Assembly (NCBI GenBank): GCA_030609785.1
Contig: JAUWTC010000100.1
Span: forward strand, 1 to 7,802
DNA: 7,802 bases
Source of the DNA: Holophagae bacterium
Lineage (GTDB): Bacteria; Acidobacteriota; Thermoanaerobaculia; Thermoanaerobaculales; Sulfomarinibacteraceae
Direction: 5' to 3'
Shown: positions 1 to 4,700 of the stretch, piece by piece
Layout: each line of letters opens with the position of its first letter
Numbering within the stretch: position 1 is the first letter of the stretch
Notes under the pieces: generated by a model
The model's database searches: none
The model's input: the letters and a program-made list of their open reading frames with translations, nothing else
Told to the model about the DNA's origin: nothing
Translations under genes and position numbers: made by a program

Positions 1-386
1 AGACGCCGAAAGTTCTCTGCGTCGGTCTCTTCTCTCGTCGTGTATGAACTCTCGTACACCGAAATCTTGGTCAAGGCGGCGACCAGTCGGCTGATCTGGG
101 ACCCGAATTCCGCCTCGAGTTCAGCCTCAGTCGTCTCGGTGTCCTCCAGGATGTCATGGAGCAGACCGGCCGCGATGGCGACCTCATCCAATTCCATCTG
201 CGCCAGGATCCATGCAACCGTCAGCGGATGGACGAAATATGCCTCGCCCGATCGCCGCACCTGGCCCTGGTGGCGGTTGGCGGCAAAGACGTAGGCGTGC
301 CGAAGAAGATCCTCATCCAGGTCCGGGCGGTACAGTTCGACCCGGTTGAGGATGTCTTCAATGCGGACTTTCGGCGTCAAGGCCAT
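1..386 (-). CDS. rel: RelA/SpoT-family (p)ppGpp hydrolase/synthetase, N-terminal part (cut by window edge)
   Basis: Makes and degrades the alarmone (p)ppGpp, a cytoplasmic signal of nutrient stress. Only the first 128 codons lie in the window; the rest runs off the left edge. The reverse strand from the ATG at 386 reads without a stop and shows the HD-hydrolase signature: HQGQVRRSGEAYFVHP (residues 39-54), GLLHDILEDTETTEAEL (74-90), FGSQISRLVAALTKIS (94-109) and AENFRR (123-128). The metal and catalytic residues H53, H77-D78 and E81-D82 are all present and at the numbering known from streptococcal Rel, which supports both the start and an active hydrolase. A TAG stop lies directly upstream in frame, so translation cannot begin earlier. 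No Shine-Dalgarno sequence is visible. Synthetase, TGS and ACT domains cannot be judged, so RelA, SpoT and Rel cannot be told apart; hydrolase conservation argues against a synthetase-only RelA. Confidence 0.93.
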   Translation of the reverse strand, partial: MALTPKVRIEDILNRVELYRPDLDEDLLRHAYVFAANRHQGQVRRSGEAYFVHPLTVAWILAQMELDEVAIAAGLLHDILEDTETTEAELEAEFGSQISRLVAALTKISVYESSYTTREETDAENFRR

Positions 387-392
387 CTATCA

Positions 393-398
393 ATTGTA
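393..398 (-). promoter_or_regulatory. Candidate -10 box for a leaderless rel transcript
   Basis: On the minus strand the sequence reads TACAAT followed by TGATAG and then the ATG of the rel gene. Transcription starting about 7 bases after this box would begin at or next to the start codon, which fits the lack of a Shine-Dalgarno sequence. The hexamer at a 17-base distance upstream (TTAGCC) is a poor -35 match, so this call rests on the -10 alone. Confidence 0.35.
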
Positions 399-434
399 TC
401 CGGCAGGTCAAGGTGGCTAATTGGCATCGCTCTT

Positions 435-450
435 GTGCCTTTTTGTGGCT
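435..450 (-). repeat. Dispersed intergenic repeat, copy 1 (AGCCACAAAAAGGCAC)
   Basis: Sixteen bases (gtgcctttttgtggct on the plus strand) are repeated exactly at 1600-1615, so the two copies bracket the gene at 555-1370 as direct repeats. A related sequence occurs in the opposite orientation at 7319-7331. I take it for a member of a dispersed intergenic repeat family, not for a promoter or a coding part. Confidence 0.7.
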
Positions 451-504
451 GTTCAGTGGTTTTTGCAAACGGCTGAGGCCATCGCTCCCGGCACAACTCT
501 TGCG

Positions 505-510
505 TATACT
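505..510 (+). promoter_or_regulatory. Candidate -10 box for the exported protein gene
   Basis: TATACT matches the sigma70 -10 consensus at 5 of 6 positions and lies 45 bases before the ATG at 555. No good -35 lies at 16-18 bases (482-487 is TCGCTC), so either an activator helps or the call is wrong. Transcription would begin near 517, inside the palindrome at 514-536. Confidence 0.35.
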
Positions 511-513
511 GAG

Positions 514-536
514 ATCCCTTCGTCCAACGAGGGGAT
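514..536. promoter_or_regulatory. 10-bp inverted repeat, operator or 5'-leader hairpin
   Basis: The arms ATCCCTTCGT (514-523) and ACGAGGGGAT (527-536) are separated by CCA. All ten positions pair, one as G-U in RNA. The element sits directly downstream of the TATACT box and 18 bases before the ATG at 555. As DNA it would straddle the predicted transcription start, where a repressor operator is often found; as RNA it would be a stable hairpin close to the ribosome binding site. There is no T-run after it on either strand, so it is not an intrinsic terminator. Confidence 0.55.
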
Positions 537-554
537 TCATGACCGGAGGATTGA

Positions 555-1370
555 ATGAAATTTAAAACCCTTTTCGCGTTTGGATTGATTGCGGCCTGCG
601 CCGTGACGGTGACCGCCGGAACCACCTCGAAGGTCCTGGCTGACGAGGCGATAGCAGTCTGGGGGAGCCAACAGGCCTTCGATTCCCTGGGCATCTTGAA
701 GCTCGAGGTCACGGAGGACGACTCACTGCCCGACGGCACCCGGCAAACGACTGCCTATACGCTCTACTACGACACGACAACCGATCAACGACGCCTTGAA
801 TTGGGCCAGGGAAAGGTGGTCATCGTCAGCGACAATGCCAGTGGCTGGGCGACGACCGATGGGAAGCTCGACGATAGAGCCCAAACTGCCCACCTCGCAC
901 CCAGATTTGTCAACATGAAGTTGATGCCCGCGCTTTTGCCCTTTTCGCTGACCCTCCGCGGTGTTGGTTTCACCGGTCAGGCTTCCCCGACCAGTTTTGA
1001 AGGGACACCCGCCCTGCCACTGGAGTTCTACGTCCCCAACAACTTCTTCAACTCCCCGTTCGTCAATACGAGGTGGACGGCCTTTGTTGCCGAAGACGAC
1101 CATCATTATCTCGGTGCTGAATTCCTTCCGGTTACCGGGTATGAAAACAACAAAAACGTGAAGAACTCCGGAATGCGTTTTCGGGTCACCGAAACGACCA
1201 GCGTAAAGGGAGTCCGGTTCGCGACCACGATCATCGTCGAAAGCCTCGATAAGGCCGGGAAGGCCACCGGCAGCCGCCGCACCATGAAGATCCGTGCAAC
1301 GGTGGTCGAAGACTCGTCCCCGCTCCTCTTCCTGCATCCCGACAAGGTCCGCGCCTTCGATGAAGACTGA
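555..1370 (+). CDS. Exported protein of unknown function, 271 aa
   Basis: I do not recognise the family. The start is supported by GGAGG at 545-549, 5 bases before the ATG. Residues 1-29 form a signal peptide: basic MKFK, a hydrophobic core around residues 5-21 and a VLA-DE site after residue 29. An IAAC motif at 12-15 also fits a lipobox, so a lipoprotein is possible, though that signal would be very short. The mature part has no membrane segment and no cysteine. It alternates short polar strands and turns (for example TTAYTLYYDTTTDQRRLEL around 65-83, ASGWATTDGKL, TRWTAFVAEDD, MRFRVTETTSV), as in a mostly beta protein; the layout recalls LolA/LolB-like periplasmic folds, but this is only a resemblance. 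It is transcribed away from rel, converges on the giant gene and appears monocistronic. Confidence 0.85.
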   Translation: MKFKTLFAFGLIAACAVTVTAGTTSKVLADEAIAVWGSQQAFDSLGILKLEVTEDDSLPDGTRQTTAYTLYYDTTTDQRRLELGQGKVVIVSDNASGWATTDGKLDDRAQTAHLAPRFVNMKLMPALLPFSLTLRGVGFTGQASPTSFEGTPALPLEFYVPNNFFNSPFVNTRWTAFVAEDDHHYLGAEFLPVTGYENNKNVKNSGMRFRVTETTSVKGVRFATTIIVESLDKAGKATGSRRTMKIRATVVEDSSPLLFLHPDKVRAFDED

Positions 1371-1528
1371 GAGGAGCACGCACCGTATTGGCCCCTTCAA
1401 GCGCCACAGGGACCAAGGGACTGGAAAAGGGCCAAGAAGTGATGGGTCCCCTGCGAAGCAGTCATACCGCCGGGCGGCGCAAGCGCCATCTGAGAGCTTA
1501 GCTGCTTGCATTGGCCGAGCGTCACAAT

Positions 1529-1546
1529 GCGGGGCAGGAGCCCCGC
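1529..1546. repeat. Perfect GC hairpin, REP-like
   Basis: GCGGGGC (1529-1535), loop AGGA and GCCCCGC (1540-1546) form a perfect 7-bp GC stem. No T-run follows on either strand, so it is not an intrinsic terminator. It resembles repetitive extragenic palindromes, but only one copy lies in the window. Confidence 0.5.
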
Positions 1547-1589
1547 GCTCCAGAACACAGTCCCAGCAGTTTATCTGGCTTCCCGTTTC

Positions 1590-1615
1590 GTGCCTTTTTG
1601 TGCCTTTTTGTGGCT
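1590..1615 (-). repeat. Dispersed intergenic repeat, copy 2, tandemly extended
   Basis: The 16-base unit gtgcctttttgtggct (1600-1615) equals that at 435-450 and is preceded by one more partial unit gtgccttttt (1590-1599). On the minus strand it reads AGCCACAAAAAGGCAC, close to AGCCACAGAAAGG at 7319-7331 on the plus strand. Confidence 0.7.
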
Positions 1616-1642
1616 ATTTCATGAGTTTTGCAGGCGCCTCAA

Positions 1643-1665
1643 CTGAGAGCTGACGGCTGAGAGCT
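1643..1665 (+). repeat. CTGAGAGCTGACRGCT dispersed repeat, left copy
   Basis: CTGAGAGCTGACGGCTG (1643-1659) matches the reverse complement of 7242-7258 at 15 of 17 positions, and is followed by another AGAGCT. A degenerate copy, CTGAGAGCTTAGCT, lies at 1490-1503. The element lies between the plus-strand gene and the terminator of the giant gene, outside any coding region. Confidence 0.6.
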
Positions 1666-1727
1666 ACCCGGCGGGGCCGTGCAGTCATTTCTTGATTCCG
1701 GCTCCGCCAGGTTAGAACCAACAAAGA

Positions 1728-1745
1728 GGGCGGCCGAAGCCGCCC
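1728..1745 (-). terminator. Intrinsic terminator of the giant secreted protein gene
   Basis: On the minus strand GGGCGGC-TTCG-GCCGCCC forms a 7-bp GC stem with a stable UUCG tetraloop, followed by TCTTTGTTGGTT. It lies 36 bases after the TAG stop at 1781-1783. The T-tract is interrupted, so termination may be incomplete. Confidence 0.8.
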
Positions 1746-1780
1746 CGTCTGTTAATGGGATTACAGTTTAAGCGTCCCGA

Positions 1781-4700
1781 CTATCGCATGATCTGAGTAA
1801 TGTCCGGAACCGCCGGAATCAGAATCGGGTCCTGGGTTCGGTTGTCGATGTTCGACGCATAGGCGCCGACAGGACCGCCGGACAGCACCTCAATGATCAC
1901 TGAAGCGTCCATGTCGATCGCCGGCAGGTCGACTCGATCGGCAAGATTGAACTGTTTGAACTCCCCGGGCGCCAACCAAAGTTCAGTTACCTCGCCGGCA
2001 ACCTCACCGCCCTCGTCGAGGACCGTCAGCCTGATCTGGGCCCATTCACTATTGTCGGAATTGAACACACCGATATTTGTACGGAACCCATCACTATTTG
2101 TCGCCGACACGGCGACGCCCGGCACGAAACTCCGAGCACCCTCATCAACGAGGTGAGATTCTCGGAATACGAACAGGTTTTGTCCGAAAGTCCCACCGGA
2201 AACATCGAAGTTGTAGGTTCGAGCGGCAACCTGGGGCAACCCGGTATCGCCGAAGGTCTCGATCACAAAGTACCCCTTGCTCTCAACCCCTGCCGGGAGC
2301 ATCGAGTTCCCGAGGATATCGAGGTAACCCAGGGCCACCCCCGGCTGGAGGCCACGGATCTTCAAGTACGGCAAAATGCCGAGATCCTCTGAGGGGACGA
2401 ACGTCACATCGAAACTGATGTTCTCAGAGCTAGGGTTAAAGAAAGTGACGTCCGAGCGCCATTCGCTGTCATTGGCACCAGTAAGACGCGCCAGGCCCGG
2501 TACCCACAGCTTGATGTCGTCTTCGTCGGTGACCATCGACGAGTAGAGCACCGGATCTCCATTCTGGTTGTCGACGACCGACGCCCAGGCGGAAACCGCC
2601 GGACTGCCGGTATCGACCTGGACCGAAAAAATATCCACAAAGGTCGAGATCCCCGCCGCCTCGGCGACAGCATTGACCTGGGTTGTACTCCGCGGCTGCA
2701 CCGTCGGATAAATCGGGTCGCCAAGAACATCTCCATGCTGGTCCACCACGGTGATTGTTGCGACAACGCTCTCATCACTCATGTTGGCCAATCGGATGTT
2801 GGTCCGGTAGTAGAGGTTGTGGACCAGACCGGTCAGGAACAGACGATTGTCTTCCGCCGGCAACACAGGCACCGCAGGAACGTACTGACCAAAGGTCCCA
2901 TCGGGCGTGTCGTTGTAGGTCCGAGACACGATCAGGGGCGGCACTTCCTCGTCGCCGCCGTTCGTGTAGGTGATGTTCAAGGCTCCACTAAACGACCCGT
3001 TATCATCCACAATGATCCCGGGGATCACCTGAAGGATATCCTCATAGGCTCGGGTCCCACCGGCCGGCACCTGGATCAAGATGCCGTGACCTACAGCTGC
3101 TGCGTTGTCCGTATTCTCCGGTTGGTATTCGATGTCCATCTCCACTGGAACAATGTCCGGATTGAACATCCTCAGATCCGTTCGCCAACTGGTGTCGTTG
3201 AGACCAGGTGTGTGTACCGCTGAGGGCACGAGGAAGGCCTCCGGTATGATGACCGGCGCTTGTTCGACCAGCAGTTGACCGAACTCTACGTCGCTGCCTT
3301 CGCAGTTCGAAACCTCGTATCGAACGTCGTAGAGACCCGGCTCTTCAAACGAGTATGTGAAGGTCGGCTGATCCGACGTGACGATCGTCGTCCCGGCAAG
3401 ACTGACTGTCCAGTCCCAAGCGGTCGCCTCGGTATCCTGCGGTCCCTCCCAGGCGTCCTGACGAACGGTGTGGCTCTTGCCCGCCGCAACGATGATCGCC
3501 GTCCGGAAGGCGCTGGTATTCGGCTCGACCGAATAAGAAACCGTCCCGCTGCCGGTCCCGGACGATCCGCCGGTAATCGATATCCATGAGGAACTCTCGC
3601 TCGCAGTCCACGAGCAACTTGCGGTCGTCGACACGGTAATTGTCCCGTTGCCACCATTCTGGCTGAACGTCCTCGAAGAGGGCGTGATGGAGTAGCTGCA
3701 ACCACCGCCACCGCCACCGCCACACGATCCTTCGTCCTGAATCGTGATCGTCTGCGACACCGGGCTCTGGCCGCCGTTAATCGTCAACTCAACGGTCTTG
3801 GCGCCGGCGGACGCGAATTCGTACGTCCAGGACAAACAGTCGATCAAGCCACCGGGATTGCAGGTACTGATCTGCTGGTAATCGTCGCAACCCGCAGAGC
3901 CCATGTCCCACTCAGCTGAATCGACCGATCCTACCCCGGTGATGGTAAAGGTGACCAACTCTCCGATGGCCGGCTCGATCGGATCCCAGGTAAAGTCGAG
4001 CGCCGTTGTCTTGGATGGATCGATTCCCTCAGATTTCGTGGAGGCGTCAGCGAAGACCACCTCATCCCGGGTATACACCGGGTTCGGCGTCATGGTAAAT
4101 GCGGCAGTCGGAGGCCCATCCTTGAAACAGCACTCTCCGGCATTGGCGACCTGAATTCCGCGGGTCTTCTCCCCCTCCTGGGCAACGAACCGTACGGCCT
4201 TCCAACCGGCCTGTGCGTATTCCCACGGAATGGAGCGGCAGGCTGACGGCGCGGCAGTACAGTCGATCACCGCCGACGAACCGTCGCAATGCGACCCGTC
4301 AAGCTCCCACCTGATCGGCGTCACTCGACTGTCGGTGACGCTGAAGATTACTTCTTCACCGATGTCGGGCTTGGTCGGCGTCCACGTGAAGTCGACCGGA
4401 ATCGGCTCGGACTGAATGACGGTGTGGCTTTTTCCGGCGACGGTAATCACGGCTGAACGAGTCGAGCCGCCATTGACGGCGACGTTATACAGCACAAATC
4501 CCGAACTCGTGCCGCCGGAACCTGAAGTCACCGTGATCCAGCCGGCGTTTTCGCTGACGGACCAGGCACATCCGCTCTGAGTGCTGACCGAAATGGCGTA
4601 GTCGCTCCCGCCGGTGGCAGGTATCGTCCTCGAGGTCGGGGAGACAATGTAGGTGCAACCACCTCCGCCACCGCCACCGCCACCGCCGCCGCCACCGCCG

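Larger units (their letters stand above)
1371..1780. other. Convergent intergenic region with hairpins and repeats, no gene
   Basis: I see no coding region in these 410 bases; the open frames here are extensions of shadow frames and lack ribosome binding sites. Compact hairpins follow one another: CTGC-GAA-GCAG (1451-1461), GGCGC-AA-GCGCC (1476-1487) and GCGGGGC-AGGA-GCCCCGC (1529-1546). Dispersed repeats follow at 1590-1615 and 1643-1665, and the giant gene's terminator lies at 1728-1745. A clear T-rich terminator for the plus-strand gene ending at 1370 is missing; a long-loop pairing TTGGCCCCTT (1387-1396) with AAGGGCCAA (1428-1436) is the only candidate and is weak. Confidence 0.7.
3257..4114 (-). 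other. PKD domain split by an inserted Cys4-Gly-BACON module
   Basis: Residues 1002-1037 begin a normal PKD domain (PPTAAFTMTPNPVYTRDEVV followed by FADAST) but stop before the WDF/WDW strand. The sequence then goes straight into TALDFTWDP, the start of Cys4 module 3. After that module, the poly-Gly linker and BACON 2, residues 1223-1287 supply the missing half: TAWDWTVSLAG, FTYSFEEPGLYDVRYEVSN and VEFGQLLVEQ. Joined, the halves make one PKD domain of about 100 residues. Confidence 0.65.

Noticed and set aside
40..476. Plus-strand frames of 84 and 106 codons over the left edge
   Set aside because: They are antisense to the RelA/SpoT-family gene, whose HD-domain motifs are unmistakable.
539..565. 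Eight-codon leader frame (MTGGLNEI) overlapping the start of the 271-aa gene
   Set aside because: GAGGGG upstream could serve as a weak ribosome binding site, but the codons show no attenuator-like bias and the frame is short enough to be chance.
1387..1436. Terminator for the plus-strand gene ending at 1370
   Set aside because: The paired arms are about 30 bases apart with a bulge and no T-run follows, so I did not list it as a terminator.
723..1511. A 262-codon open frame on the minus strand over the 271-aa exported protein gene
   Set aside because: The plus-strand gene has a signal peptide and a good ribosome binding site; the antisense frame has neither and extends into repeat-bearing intergenic DNA.
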